A stretch of DNA of 60,000 nt from Tubiluchus corallicola (taxonomy: Eukaryota; Priapulida; Priapulimorpha; Priapulimorphida; Tubiluchidae): positions 1,167,173-1,227,172 of the forward strand of contig JAQGDQ010000007.1 in assembly GCA_030141605.1 (NCBI GenBank). The letters run 5' to 3'. The position numbers and the translations under genes are program-made. Positions within the stretch are counted from its first letter, which is position 1. Each line of letters starts with the position of its first letter. Below are positions 1 through 13,253 of this stretch, in pieces. The notes below the pieces were generated by a model. It made no database searches. It was not told the origin of the DNA and was given only the letters and a program-made list of their open reading frames with translations.

Positions 1-238
1 TACTATAATACAATATTTGAGTTACCATGCCATTGAAAGAATTTTTCCTTTGAAATACAGTAATACTGAAGTGTGCGAAAATTGACCCCCTCCCCCTATG
101 TCTGTCCCAGTGGCCCTAGTATTATTCATGCAAAATTTCATTGAAGTCAGTCATTTGGCCATACATAAAGAGCAAACAGGCAAACTTGAGTGGCTAAAAT
201 AGTGTAGGAAGCTAATGGTTTTAATAAAATCCTGTTAC
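1..238. other. Gene A intron sequence at the window edge
   Basis: This lies beyond the donor at 237-238 of gene A exon 6. No further exon or repeat was seen. Confidence 0.7.
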
Positions 239-3200
239 CTGATGCCAGACGCTATCCCACAACCTTCATCTCGTAACACATCTTCCACTTCTGCCTTGGA
301 ACGAGCTGCTAATATTGCCCTGACCATTATCGGCACAGCTAAAAAATAAAACCATACAATTTTTTAACGCATTACAATCTAACAATAATATATTCCATTT
401 TCCACAAAGGAGATTTTATTATTGTAATTATATATTAAAAAGCATCCTTGCAAAACTTATTCCTAGCTCATTTAATATAAAATTAATGTACTAATATACA
501 TGTAGAGCTCCCCTAGTAAATAGAAAGAAACTGATGCCGACCTACTGTATAAAAGCTTTGACTTAACTTTTCAGTGCCAGGTTTCAAATGAAACTCCCTT
601 ATTATAACATGAGAATTCTGTTTGCAACCACATTGCTATTGAAAATTAGGGACTACAACCATCATGAACAATGGCCCTTTAATTGTAAATAACACTGGGA
701 TCGTATGAGCTTTGAACTGTTTGTTTAGACACGAATCTCACAACCAAGTGCAAATGGGTGTGCAAACCCAGAAAATTATCTTTTTTGTTATATCCTTACG
801 TAGTTTTCCTCGTCGACATCCATTTGGTATTACATCATTTAGAGTATAGATGACTCCATGTTTGTTGAAGCCAATGCTGTATCCAGGTGTGAAACCAAAA
901 AATGAAATGGCAGTCCAGTCTTCTTCTAGGACACCATGTTTGCCCATTGGCTCATCACTGATTATATGAGCTGTTATCATCCCATATGAGTGTTCCAGAC
1001 ACAAGAAATAGTCCTCATTATGTCCAAGTGCAAACTAGAAAATGATATACAAACAAAATTAGTTTATAACGATACAACGATATATTAAGGCTACTCTAAT
1101 ATATTAGACACAAATGTGTACTAGCTTTTTCTAAGCATTTATCTTGCAATATTATACAAATGCATAGCATAAATATTTTTGCAATTCCAGGAAATACGAT
1201 GAATACCAGTGTACATAAAAACTCGTATTGTGGAGAAAAATAGCAGTGGTGTATAATGCTTCTTAACACTGTTTATGAATGTTTTCCGGATTCCTCTTCC
1301 AAACATACATTGATCAGTACAGATGAAAGAGCAACTTAGCAAAGCAACTCTTTATGGTAATATTCATTTTTAAAATAATCACAGACATTAAACCAACCTA
1401 GCTGTTACTGAGCACTTTGCTCCTTACAACAAGCAATAAAATTTTCTCAGAAAATATCCACGGTCGTACGTCTTGTAAAAATTGTCTGTTTAACAGATAA
1501 GAATCTGCTTAACAAGTTTTACAATAATGGTCATTTTTTCAGAAAAATCTGTGTGTGGTGTGTTATGCCACATATGTAACTCTTCATTACATAATGTGTG
1601 CACAAGATCAAATATATCAAAAGCAAAGTACCACTAGAATGATGAAGGAACACCAACACAGAGAGATTGTACATAAAAAATACCTCTTCAGGATTATTCA
1701 AAAAAATATCTGTACAACCGATCGATCCTCTGTCAACTTCACTGCAGGTTTTGCGAAATCTGTCAGAATCCAGTATGCCCATAGCAATCAGTTCTTGTGA
1801 TATGGTATTCATAAACAACTAAAAAATGGAAATCTGGGAAATACCTGACAGCGTTATTAATGAGTGATTTTCTAGTAAATCTGAATGCATGTCCTTCTGA
1901 AATACAAGATATGTTTCGGCAAAAGCTAAGCTTGGCACATTATTACATGCCTAAAATTATCGCTATTACATTTAAAATTCTGTAGCAAACGATTACTAGT
2001 TCCAACATAAAAGTACACAAAGACAAAGCATTATAGTAAAAGTAAAAGTAAAAGTAAAAATACGCAAGCGACTTCTAAGAGTGGTCAAGAGAGCATTTAT
2101 GGTAGTCCCTGCAGCAAGCCAGCAATAAAAAAAATAAATTCTATTGCTATATGCCATTATTAATGATGCCACAGCATCAAGGCTATACATTCAAAACCAT
2201 GCATGTATTTTATGATTTCTTGTTGGAGAGTGCAAATGTGCCATTTATGTATTTCTATGCACGCCATTTTTTACACATGCACATTTGAATAATTACTTTT
2301 TCAAATGAACAACTGCTTCCGTCTGCTATCCCTTGCAATTCTGTCACATACTGAGGAAATGAGTCTTGCGTGGTGACCAAAAATTCTTCATAAATCTGTG
2401 AAGTATAAAGTTATGGAAACTTGAAAATCTGTTCAATGTATCTGGGAGGAATTTACTCATGCATTATGCTTTTAAAAAAATTGAATGACTGCAAATCCTT
2501 TTATTTGCTTACATTAATTAATATTGATGTATACAGCTATAGGGTCCCGACAACCAAGTCCTTCGGTTGCCAGCGACTTTGATTTTGGACATTTGAAGTG
2601 TTAAAACTAAAAATTAATTTGAATTTTACTGCAAAAACTAGACTATAGGTTTATTCTTATGTCACAACTATAATATGTACCCGACAAAATATCAATGACA
2701 ACAATAGTTCAACTAACTTATGTACTAAGGCCTTTTACATTATTAATAATAATGTTAACAAAATGTACTGTAGCCCCATTATCAAATGAATCATAAAAGC
2801 TAAATTGTATATTATGCACAAAAATACAAACCTGTATCTGATTTAGACTTAATTTAGTGACACATCTAATTTCATAAAATTTAAAAATAAAATAAGTGTA
2901 TACCTTTTTTCCCTCATCTGTATTACAGAATGGGATTATGGCATCTTTTATGTCAGTGTTAGTTTCAAAATATTCCTGAATTTGCTGCCTGAAAGTCTTT
3001 CCCTGCAAGAAAAACATGTTTTTACAATTAAAATAATAATTTCACAGAATGAATAAAGAAAAAGCTACCCAGAGTATCAATGATGCAGTAAGTCCACCTT
3101 CCCAGACTCTTGTGCTTGATACCTTGAAAATCTTTGACATTTACACAATATACAAGTCATTCATTTTGGCAAATTTGATTCACAAATTTTCATTTGATAG

Positions 3201-3929
3201 GACTTCGCCAGGTCAAACAAGGTCAGATGCTTTTCACTTTCAAATTTTGTCAAGCAATTACTGGCCTAATATTCGGCCACATTATCCGGCCTTTGACTCC
3301 AGAGTCATTGCCCACCATTTCCCAAACGTTGTCGTCGTTCATCTACTGTCTGCACGTGCAGCTAAAACCTACCTTTATAACACTATAGTTGCAATTGCTC
3401 GAATCTTGGATCTGCCCTCTCTCTTCCCTGGGGAGGGCATAAATATTTTTTGTCGATGTTGAGTTGTCAGTAGGTGGCAATTTATTTTAATTCCTTGCAC
3501 TGAGCTGACCTGCAACATCCAATTGCTGTGCAGCTATTGAGATTTCGACCTGTTTATCCCTACTCTTGATATACTCTCGCGGTGACCTTTGACATTGATC
3601 ATTATTTTGCCCCAAAGTGTTTCCACACAAAAAATCTCAAGGCTACCTCCTAGTGATTCAGGCCTGACTGGCTTAAACTCAGATTGTTGACAGACAACGG
3701 CTGACACAAGGTGCCCAGACTTGCAAACTCGGGAAGTTAGGGGACTTAAAAATGAAAAACCAATTCGAAGTTGCTGCATTCAAATATGTACTACACAGCA
3801 TCTTATTAGTGACAAAACACTACACACAGTCTATAACCTTAATATAAAAAGGTAACTTACAATAGCATATCCCACTGAATAATAGTTTCCAGACACATGA
3901 AGTGCAGGCAAAGAACGAGCTTCCTCCAT
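239..3929 (-). CDS. Gene A: Tan-like / acyltransferase-type Ntn amidohydrolase (peptidase C45 family), 3' end outside window
   Basis: Six exons on the minus strand: 3861-3929, 2904-3002, 2297-2395, 1684-1818, 800-1034 and 239-338. All have GT-AG borders and the phases agree throughout (0,0,0,0,1, then 2 at the window edge), giving about 245 codons. The ATG at 3929 opens MEEARSLPALHVSGNYYSVG, the usual N-terminal HxSGxYYxxG stretch. Exon 3 carries the conserved QYVTELQGIADG. Exon 4 carries SIGCTD with Cys at residue 124. In this family the precursor cuts itself before this Cys, which becomes the nucleophile; in Drosophila Tan the cut is Gly121-Cys122. Exon 5 starts with GHNED (residues 138-142), the conserved Asn-x-Asp motif, followed by FTPGYSIGFNKHG. 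Known relatives hydrolyse beta-alanyl-amines or transfer acyl groups; the substrate here cannot be deduced. The C-terminal exons, including the Arg-bearing one, should lie left of base 1. Gene B is its tandem paralogue. Confidence 0.88.
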
Positions 3930-5379
3930 ATTTACTTGACTGTTGTTCTTTTCATACGTTTGAAAATTATTCTTACTTGCTAGCTGCTACTGATGTTTAT
4001 AACAGCAGTTTTCAGAATTACAGTGAGACATTAAGCCACTAAATAAATATTATACACTGAGATATGTTTGTGATATCGCTGCACACATATACCAACAAAT
4101 ATTTGCCATAGCCATGGTACTATATTGATAAAGTAAGCTGTACTTTTGCGCTAAAACATGAATCAAGGCCATTTGCACTTTAGATATAAACATAGACTAG
4201 TAAGATCCAACGTCCAGCTTTAATAATAGTAGTTGTAGCCTTCATGCACTAAAATGTAACAGTTAAGCCAGAATTGAACTCACATTGACCTATTCGTCAC
4301 TGGCGGCACTATGCATGTATATATTTTAAGCTTCATGTAGGGCCCCAATATGTGGATATTACCCGTGCACTATCGTACAAGTTTGAACAGGGAAAGTATA
4401 GAAAGATTTATGATGCAGAAAAAACTTTGGACCTAACAATAATTCTTATAATATCACCAGAATGAGCCAACTTGTTGCTTGCAAGTTAAATTATAATGAA
4501 GAAACAAGTAGATGTCAAAGATAACCGTTGCCCCCCCCCCCATAAGATACAGAGCGGGTACAGGCATATGTACTTGTAAGTCCTCTCTCAAAATGATAAC
4601 TAACGGAGTTAAAATGTTGATTTTAATTTAAAAGGAGCAGCCAGGCAACAATTTCTTGATGACGTACCAACAGGTTCTTTAACATCTTCGTCGTTTGCGA
4701 CAGTAATTGCCTTGGTGGGTAATAATTTTGTGTGCAAAACTTGTGGCCATGTCTACAAGATATAAGCTCTATTATTTTGTTCTTTACAATACCTACAAAT
4801 GCGGAAGTGCATATTAATTATTTCCTTCATTTATAAACTCATTTGTGACTACATTATGGGTAGAATAACGTTGTGTGGATGTTTCCCAACAAGTAGCTAG
4901 GGTAAAAATCAGGAGAACAGTCCATGTCAGCTGCATGTTAGCAAGTAAAATTATTTGTAAACAAAATTCATAAAAATGTAAAACAATTAAAACAAATGCA
5001 AAAGAGTTACACGCCTACATTAGTAAAGGAAAGGGAAAAATGATTCAATATGATTGGGCTGCTTAACTACTGTAATATCTGCTGACCTGACCAAGTCTGC
5101 GAGGATTCATCAACAATGTACTGACAAAAATGACATAGTGCAAATCATTATGGTTTTAATGTATTATCACGTATTTTATAAGCTTACATATTTATAAAAA
5201 TAAATTTGATTCGATCTGACTGATTTAAGTATCTGGGCACGAATTCATGTACTGCTCTCACGACTGTTTCGCTGTCTTAAGTGTGGTTTAAGCCAGCGGA
5301 AATATCTATATCCAATTCATTTAGACGTCTTATCTCCCCCTAGTAAGCGCGACTAGGAAAGTTAGGCGGAATTAGATAT
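3930..5379. other. Upstream region of gene A, no gene seen
   Basis: AT-rich single-copy-looking sequence that must hold the gene A promoter. No clear TATA box or other motif could be singled out. Short frames only. Confidence 0.6.
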
Positions 5380-5416
5380 GTAAGTAAGTAAAAGAAAGAA
5401 AGAAAGTAAGTAAGTA

Positions 5417-5450
<34 letters not shown>

Positions 5451-5476
5451 TAAGTAAGCAAGTAAGTAAGTAAGTA

Positions 5477-5539
<63 letters not shown>

Positions 5540-5557
5540 GTAAGTAAGTAAGTAAGA
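5380..5557. repeat. GTAA tetranucleotide microsatellite
   Basis: About 178 bases of gtaa units with runs of gcaa and two interruptions. Leu/Thr-rich frames on the other strand are artefacts of the repeat. Confidence 0.98.
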
Positions 5558-5724
5558 TCTGAATCTAATCTTGAAGAACAATTGGAAAGTTCTTTTCTCA
5601 AGTCAGTTAATTTGTTAATTTTAAATTGTTAAAAATAAGTGTTAGCTGAATTCAAGTTTTAAGCAAATTTTTATGTAAATAAAGTGATACTCTAAAAAGA
5701 TCGTTGAAAAGCCATATTGGCAGT

Positions 5725-6346
<622 letters not shown>

Positions 6347-6572
6347 TAATATAACTTTTATTTAGTTTTTTTAGTAGCCCAGTTGCACGTACAATTAACT
6401 AATACATTTTCTCTGATCCAATCAAAGTAAATAAATATTAAAAAACTTGAATTTAAGTTTATGTGAAATTTGTTTTGCCGTTTTTGTTATAGAATTAGTA
6501 GCTGATAAAATTTTTATTTATAAGCCTAGTTATTAATTTCATTTTTCTAAATCAGAACCATCCGGTTGTCAT

Positions 6573-6692
6573 AAAAAAGTTTGAAATAAAAAGTTTGAAA
6601 TAAAAGTTTGAAATAAAAGTTTAAATTAAAAAGTTTCAAATAAAAGTTTGAAAAAAAGTTTGAATTAAAAAGTTTGAAATAAAAGTTTGAAG
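6573..6692. repeat. Short tandem repeat, about 16-bp unit
   Basis: Units of the form aaagtttgaaataaaa repeat about seven times with single-base and length changes. No gene is nearby. Confidence 0.9.
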
Positions 6693-7515
6693 ATAGAGCT
6701 AATTTGCTGAGGAAAGTGGTGGTGGTGTTGAGATCTTTGTAATACGTAATCCTTTGTACTTACTGTACCTACCCTTATAAATTTATGATAAGCATACCAT
6801 ACGTATTTCAGAAAATATAGGAATACAAATCAAGTAGCAAAATTTAAATTGATACGAAGACTCGGACCTGGGACGTTTGTGTTTGAAGCAGATGTACACC
6901 AAATGCAGTACAGTTATGTACCTCATTTTGCGTGGATTGTTGCTTAACCTTTGACCTACAAACTGTTTGTTCTAGAAAACTGCTTGAAAATTGTTTATTG
7001 TGTAATTATACATTTAGCTAAAACTATGTGTTTAACAAAAAATAGTTTATTTGGAAATTTAGAATACGAATCAATGAAATAATATATAAATCAGAAATGA
7101 AAAAACACAAGACATTTAGAGCAAAAAGTGGATAAACAATGTGTATTAATTAAATGTGAAAAAATTGTGGTAATAATAACTGTGGTAAATGTGAATGCAG
7201 AAATATCAACACAAATTTACACAATCATGAATGAGTACAGTGAAAAAATGCGTAAAAATGATTAGGTAGAGCTAAAAAAAAAGTACAAGGTTGCAAAGAA
7301 TATTAATGCAAAGAACATTCACAACGAAAAGTCCCGCTGCATTTTCTCTGGCAGAATCGATAGCACTTGGTAGATCTTCTATGAAAATGACATGAAACAG
7401 TTACTGTGGAAGGCAGAGCATCTGTACATCGGATCTGCTGCTTTTTTTCTGTAAAAACAACACAGGATGACAGGGATGCATTCAGCAGTGATGCAGAGTA
7501 TACATTTCATTACTG
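6693..7515. other. AT-rich spacer, nothing recognised
   Basis: No open frame with recognisable content and no inverted repeat found by eye. Confidence 0.6.
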
Positions 7516-7950
7516 CTAAACACATCCCTCTCATCCTTGTCTCTCTCACACACTCACTCATTCCTGCACCCAATCCCATTCCCTTACTTTCTCTGACACT
7601 TGCTCACTTGCCCTCCTACTCCCTCTCCCCCTTCTCTCTCTCACTCCCTCCCTCGCCCTCCTACACCCCCTACCCCCACTCCATCCCCTTCCCACTCCCA
7701 CACCCACACCCTCTCCCACACCCACGCCCCCTCCCACACCCACGCCCCCCACACCCACTCCATCCCCTTCCCACTACCACTCACCCTCCCCACACCCACA
7801 CCCACGCCCCCTCCCACACCCACGCCCCCTCCCACATCCTCATCCCACTCGCCCTCTAATCACACTCCCACACCCCTTCAGACTCCTCCCCCTCTCTCCC
7901 TCACTTGCTCTCCCTCAAACTCTCTCACTCACAATTACTTCCTCCCTCTT
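7516..7950. repeat. C/T/A-skewed low-complexity tract
   Basis: Degenerate ccctcccacacccacgcccc-type units cover over 400 bases, with almost no G on the plus strand. Pro-rich and Gly/Val-rich frames on the two strands follow from this skew. Confidence 0.95.
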
Positions 7951-8128
7951 GTAGTTTGGTACTAGTCAAAACACTAGAAATTCATCAGATCTTTTGATTA
8001 ATTACTATTTATTTCAGCGTGAAAGAGACACAAAAAACTTGCAATTATAATTTGTGTTTAAAATTTAAAATGTTATAAAATAAAACAGTATTCCACAGTT
8101 TAAGAAATTTCGAAGCAGAAGCCAGTTC

Positions 8129-8457
8129 TTCTTGAATTCAAAATCTGAACCAAGAGCAGGATTCTTTAAGAAATAATGCAGAAATTCCTGCAGAGAGCTT
8201 GCAAATGTTTGCATAAAAAAAGTGCTCTTAATCATTAATTTGGTGAATTTTAAAATGTAAAAACAACTTCTAAGTCCTTGCTTGGAATTTAGTGATAATC
8301 TTACTCAACAAAACAAATTATAGACTCCCCGGCATCTCCATCTGAAACTTCTGTGACAATGATCTACGATACCTGTTCTGTTTGAGTTTTTTTCCTTAAA
8401 GAATGTGAGTTTTTTCCTAAAGAATCCTGCTCTTAGTTCTAATTTTGAATTCAAGAA
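8129..8457. repeat. Inverted repeat, 45-base arms (MITE-like)
   Basis: The left arm at 8129-8173 (ttgaattcaaaatctgaacc, agagcaggattcttta) is complementary to the right arm at 8411-8457 (taaagaatcctgctct, agttctaattttgaattcaa) with few mismatches. The 237-base centre is AT-rich and has no open frame. A second inverted repeat starts directly after it. Confidence 0.7.
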
Positions 8458-8458
8458 T

Positions 8459-8826
8459 GAGCCTTTCCACAGCTCCAGCGATTGATGATGATCGTGAGAA
8501 GGTCAAAGGTTAAATATACCACAGCAACGCGTCTTAACTGCAACCGTCACGAGACGTGGGGGTAAAGCAAAGCCGTCTGCTGGATTAGTTAAGTAACTTC
8601 CGTTGTTTTACATGGACTTTACTTAACTATGCATTAGTCTGCGCATAGAGTGATTTACTAGCAAGATTTTGCTTGGGAACAACAAAAATAAATTAGGCAA
8701 GCTTAAAACTATTACTATTTCAACAGCAACGGCTGCGAGGCGTTGTGAAGTACACAAAAATGCTTTGTATGGCAACCTGTGACTTTTCACGATCATCATC
8801 AATCGCTGGAAAAGTGAAAAGGCTTA
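8459..8826. repeat. Second inverted repeat, arms of 54 bases or more (MITE-like)
   Basis: The left arm at 8459-8512 contains ccagcgattgatgatgatcg and the right arm at 8774-8826 contains its complement cgatcatcatcaatcgctgg. Weaker pairing extends inwards (acagcaacgcgt against the cggctgcgaggcgttgtg region). It contains no gene. No certain target duplication was found. Confidence 0.7.
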
Positions 8827-10010
8827 TTGGAATCCCGAGTGTTTCGACTAGTACCTCAAGCTAGTAGCTACAGTGGGTGAAGCAGAGCACATTTGGTCAA
8901 ACTATGTATCATTCATTTTAATAATTTTATTTTTCTTTAATCAGCAATCCTAATCTTGTTTTTTTAGTTAATTCATAATCTTATATTTTTATAGTACATT
9001 TTCCACCTAAAACGTGTAAAGTTCTATTTTTAAAAAAAGTGAGAGTCAGTTGCTAGTCAGTGGTTTTTAATTTACTTCTTTTTCCAAGCTAAGTATTTTG
9101 ACATGTGTGTCCTTAGACTGGGAAATAAGAGATATAAGATCTGGATATAAGAGAGCTCCAGTTTGGTACAAACTCTTTTTGATTCAACATTGTAACGATT
9201 AGCTAGTGAAAAATGTTGAGACGTGGAAAAATAATACACTTGCTGCTTTTATTTATGCTAAAACGAAAGAACTAATCTGTCAATTTTGCAGGAAATGATG
9301 TTGTTGTCTGCACTCCTGTCATGCCCTGGCCGCCGGTGACGTCATATCTGTTTTTTCAGACACCTCTGTGGTGCGAGGAAGGCAAATGAAAAATAAATTT
9401 CGTTTTCCCATGCAGGGCCTCTCTTATATGGCACAGTCTAAACAAGGCATGACAGTAAATCAAGCACTACTGACTAACACCAGTCTGCGACTTTTCTAAA
9501 AAAAAACTTATGCATTTAAAAACTAAAAAAACTTGTGCCTTTAAAAAATGAAATAATTCGCTACACAAAATTACTGATGGCGGAAGCTGTTAATTAATAA
9601 CTGATACATGTATGACCAAATATGCAATCATCCTGTGCCCACTGTCACTTGACAAAACTTTCGTGATCCAATTGCAGCCAATTCTTTTATCAACCATGTA
9701 GATTCGACCCCGTCCTTCTGCATGGACGTGTCTTCTGGGCTTGTCCTCTGCGTGCGTCCTCTGGGCGTGTCTTCTGGGTTTGCCCTCTGGATGTGAACCA
9801 GTGATTCTGTTCAAATGTAAATAGCTTAAATCAATTCCCAAGTTGCCAACATACAAGAAGTAACAAACCAAAATACAATATGCTCTCTATTCGGTTTGAC
9901 AATAGTTTTTATACCTGCACATTTTTTCAAGTTCCCTTATCACAGAGTATGTGTTCGAGGTTTCTTCTCTATCTCAGTGTAGTTAAAACACATGGCCAGG
10001 GTCAGTGTTT
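8827..10010. other. Spacer with a weak inverted-repeat pair
   Basis: ttagactgggaaataagaga near 9113 loosely mirrors tctcttatatggcacagtct near 9419-9438, perhaps an old 330-base MITE. The region contains nothing else recognisable. Confidence 0.4.
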
Positions 10011-10690
10011 TTTATTTATTTATTTAATATATCCACAATGATTATTACAGCATTGTACATAAAAGTATTTAATAATATATTTATTATTATGTGCACAAGA
10101 TGCCAAGCCGCAAATTACTCGTGGGGTACTCAAGAAGTAATTACTTGTTTGGAGTACCCCAAATGAATGTGGACTGAGTGTAATAGAAAAGAGCACTAAA
10201 GGAGTAGAAGGAAAGGTTAATAGAGAATAGAAAGAAGAAGAAAGGTGTGATGGTATCTGTATGAAGTAACATGAACTATAGAAATGTAAAAATTGACATA
10301 GCAACACAATGGATTCCGACAGGGACAGCAGTGTAATTAATCAAATTGATTTATTCTGTATAATTAGAAAAGATTTCACTTTTGAAATTTCTTTTGAAGT
10401 TATTTATAGATAAACAATAAGTCTAGGGTCAGTGTTAGCGATGAAGTGCCTTGCCGCATCAGTCCTGCAATACTTAATACGAAATTCGCTAAATCTTGTT
10501 GAGTAATGTCTTACGTTAATAGCTAATAGGTTTAAAAAGAAAGCAGGGAGAAGTTTATGTTTGGTTATGTAGATGTAAACAGCGGTATTCAGGTTTATTA
10601 GATCATTTAGCACTAGGATAGAATAATTCTTATAAATCAATCTTATAAATTTACGTTGTAGAGAGTTTAGTTTAACTAGAGTTGAAGGGT
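10011..10690 (-). mobile_element. 5'-truncated LINE tail (C-terminal RT region plus 3' end)
   Basis: Minus-strand translation near 10404-10670 gives LQRKFIRLIYKN, then LNDLINLNTAVYIYITKHK, LLPAFFLNL, HYSTRFSEFRIKYCRTDAAR. This is the recognisable C-terminal block of many animal LINEs (pattern: leucine-rich start, KxxLLPxxF, HxYxTR, CRT). A frameshift follows, after which INNFKRNFKSEIFSNYTE resumes the typical ending. The remaining part to 10011 is noncoding and ends in an AT-rich stretch. The 5' part of the element is missing, as in most LINE copies. Confidence 0.75.
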
Positions 10691-11341
10691 AGGTGTTAGG
10701 AAATGCGGGACCTAACTAGAAAACTGTTAGTGGTGCCCTCTACCCTACAAAAGCTGAAGATTGATGATGTTTTATGCGCACCGTGTAGCACGCCAGTCCC
10801 AGCCAAAAAACGTTGAGGGCTTGAGGCTCCACATTAGAAAAAATGATATGTACTAGAAGTTGAAAACCTGTATGAAATATTTAATGTTTTATTACAAGTC
10901 AAGATAATTACTGACATAATTAATAAAGAAACGATCAATAAAAAACATTGAAACGCAGATATACGGGAACAGACTGAAGATTTGCACTGCGTTCACAACA
11001 TCAAGATACTTCAAACACACCAGACGTTCATTAATTCATCACAGAGTCCTCGACCAGAGAGTGTTGAAAGCGGGGCCCCTCTTGGCGCGAGGTCCAATTT
11101 GAAGAAATCTGTCAAATTGGCTTAAAACCGGCCCTGAAGATGACATGTAAGTCTTATTGGTAAACTGCTACAATAGTGCTAAATACTTCGCTTACCAAAA
11201 AACTACTAGGTCTACTGCCATGAAACTGAAGTGAACTGAAGTAATTAAAGATCATTTCCACAAAGTTTTTCAAATTTATGCGTATATTTGACTTTGTTTA
11301 CAGTAAATTGTGTCATAAAACAGTTGATATGTTCGACATAG

Positions 11342-12197
11342 TCAGCATATTTAGTTTCGGGACATTTTAAGACCGCATGAGTAAGTCTGAACAACATTCA
11401 AATCACAAAATTGACATTCAGCATATTTAGTTTCGGGACATTTTAAGATCGCATGAGTAAGCGTTTGAACAACGTTCAAATCACAAAATTGACATTCAGC
11501 ATATTTAGTTTCGGGACATTCTAAGACCGCATGAGTAAGGGCCTGAATAACATTCAAATCACAAAATTGACATTCAGCATATTTAGTTTCGGGACATTTT
11601 AAGATCGCATGAGTAAGCGTTTGAACAACATTCAAATCACAAAATTGACATTCAGCATATTTTGTTTCGGGACATTTTAAGACCGCATGAGTAAACGTTT
11701 GAACAACGTTCAAATCACAAAATTGACATTCAGCATATTTAGTTTCGGGACATTTTAAGATCGCATGAGTAAGCGTTTGAACAACGTTCAAATCACAAAA
11801 TTGACATTCAGCATATTTAGTTTCGGGACATTCTAAGACCGCATGAGTAAGGGCCTGAATAACATTCAAATCACAAAATTGACATTCAGCATATTTAGTT
11901 TCGGGACATTTTAAGATCGCATGAGTAAGCGTTTGAACAACATTCAAATCACAAAATTGACATTCAGCATATTTTGTTTCGGGACATTTTAAGACCGCAT
12001 GAGTAAACGTTTGAACAACGTTCAAATCACAAAATTGACATTCAGCATATTTAGTTTCGGGACATTTTAAGATCGCATGAGTAAGCGTTTGAACAACGTT
12101 CAAATCACAAAATTGACATTCAGCTTATTTAGTTTCGGGACATTCTAAGACCGCATGAGTAAGGGCCTGAATAACATTGAAATCACAAAATTGACAT
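11342..12197 (-). repeat. 78-bp tandem array, about 11 units, encoding repeated CCHC zinc-knuckle motifs
   Basis: The unit is 78 bases, a multiple of three, so one minus-strand frame stays open for 250 codons (11351-12103). Each 26-residue unit contains C-x2-C-x9-H-x4-C within CQFCDLNVVQTLTHAILKCP. Units come in three kinds, by the tract after the second Cys: QTLTHAILK, QTFTHAVLK and QALTHAVLE. They repeat in the order 1-2-1-3, a 312-base higher-order period seen twice. The edge unit near 12120 has a TAT-to-TAA stop. The adjoining sequence (12183-12302) is a LINE C-terminus with the same knuckle, so the array grew from a LINE fragment. Whether it is transcribed is unknown. Confidence 0.85.
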
Positions 12198-12302
12198 ATT
12201 CCATTTTCCTGTTTCATCCTGCTCCACCTGCCAGTCTCAATTCGTATGTAGTGGCAATTCTGAATCTTGAAATGATTATCCTGTAATGTTCGGTAAGAAT
12301 GC
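12183..12302 (-). pseudogene. LINE C-terminal fragment, source of the zinc-knuckle array
   Basis: The minus-strand translation reads HSYRTLQDNHFKIQNCHYIR, then IETGRWSRMKQENGICQFC, and runs into the first array unit. A short helical stretch, then IETGRW, a few residues, and a CxxC...H...C knuckle is the ordinary C-terminal layout of many animal LINEs. The LINE at 41290-41420 has the equivalent (LRISSHTLCIERGRY). A stop lies just upstream in the same frame and no RT is found beyond 12302. Confidence 0.7.
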
Positions 12303-12916
12303 TGTTATCATTCTTGTAAGGAGGGTTTAGTCTGCTCGTGGTTTATACTACTGTGTACACCCTGTTTCGAATCTGGATCATTTCCAAACGCAATAAGTAC
12401 TTCATTCTTGTAGCATTCAACCTCAAGTTTTTCAATAATTACCACAAAACTTAATATACATGTAACCAAGAACTTTCAAAGCACCGCATATTTTTACAAC
12501 AGCAGAAACTTTGGAAAGCAGGAATAATTAATCAAGAATGGTTTAGTTCCAAAATAAATTTTATAGAAATATCGTTTGTCTAAACGGAAAACTACAAGAT
12601 GGAGACTTGGGAAGCAAAGTTGAAGTTAATTTACTGTTGCAGAAAACTTTTTTTTAATTTATGCAACCAAATGTGTTGGTCAATTATTACTTTGCACTGT
12701 TGCTTTTGTTACTGTCAGTTACAGAAAAAATTATAGCATCCAACATTAGTGACAGCCCAGGATATATGAGTACTGGTGCTAACTTCATAAACTGTATTTA
12801 AAAATTTTAATTCTGATATTCATGCTCTCATTCAGTACAAAATCATGGATACAAAACTTACCAAGTTCACACTGAAGCTCTGCTTATGATAGCTAGATGG
12901 TATTTTTTAATCAGCA

Positions 12917-13048
12917 AAAGTTCATGTGGTGTGTTAGCTCTTCACAGTCTAATTTTGACGTTTACTGCTGTGCGAATCTGAAAGTTCTTGTGGTGTGTTA
13001 GCTCTTCACAGTCTAATTTTGACGTTTACAGCTGGTCGCGAATCTGAA
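12917..13048. repeat. 64-bp direct repeat, two copies
   Basis: The stretch beginning aaagttcatgtggtgtgtta at 12917 returns at 12981 almost unchanged, including ctcttcacagtctaattttg and the following gcgaatctgaaa. It is a simple tandem duplication in an intergenic stretch. Confidence 0.85.
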
Positions 13049-13107
13049 ACAACGTGATGAAGGAAGTAAAAAGACTACGGCGAAAATGGATTAAATTTAA
13101 AGCACAC

Positions 13108-13233
13108 TAAATCAGCGTTTATCAGACATCCGCAATGCGTTATGCGTTATTGCGTATCCAGCTGCGCATAAACAATCAAAAGGCGTGACTGCAGAAAAAT
13201 CTAACGCAATAACGCAGGTCTGATAAACGAGAT
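13108..13233. repeat. Small inverted repeat (MITE-like), about 125 bp
   Basis: cgtttatcagacatccgc near 13113-13130 pairs with gcaggtctgataaacg near 13214-13229. Between them gcgttatgcgttattgcg is answered by cgcaataacgc. It lies just outside the left end of the large palindrome. Confidence 0.5.
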
Positions 13234-13253
13234 CATTAAAAACAAAGCATGCG

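Noticed and set aside
7467-7965. Pro-rich and Gly/Val-rich open frames on both strands
   Set aside because: They follow directly from the C-rich low-complexity tract.
11342-12197. CRISPR array
   Set aside because: The repeats abut directly with no unique spacers, the unit keeps a reading frame, and the setting is an animal genome.
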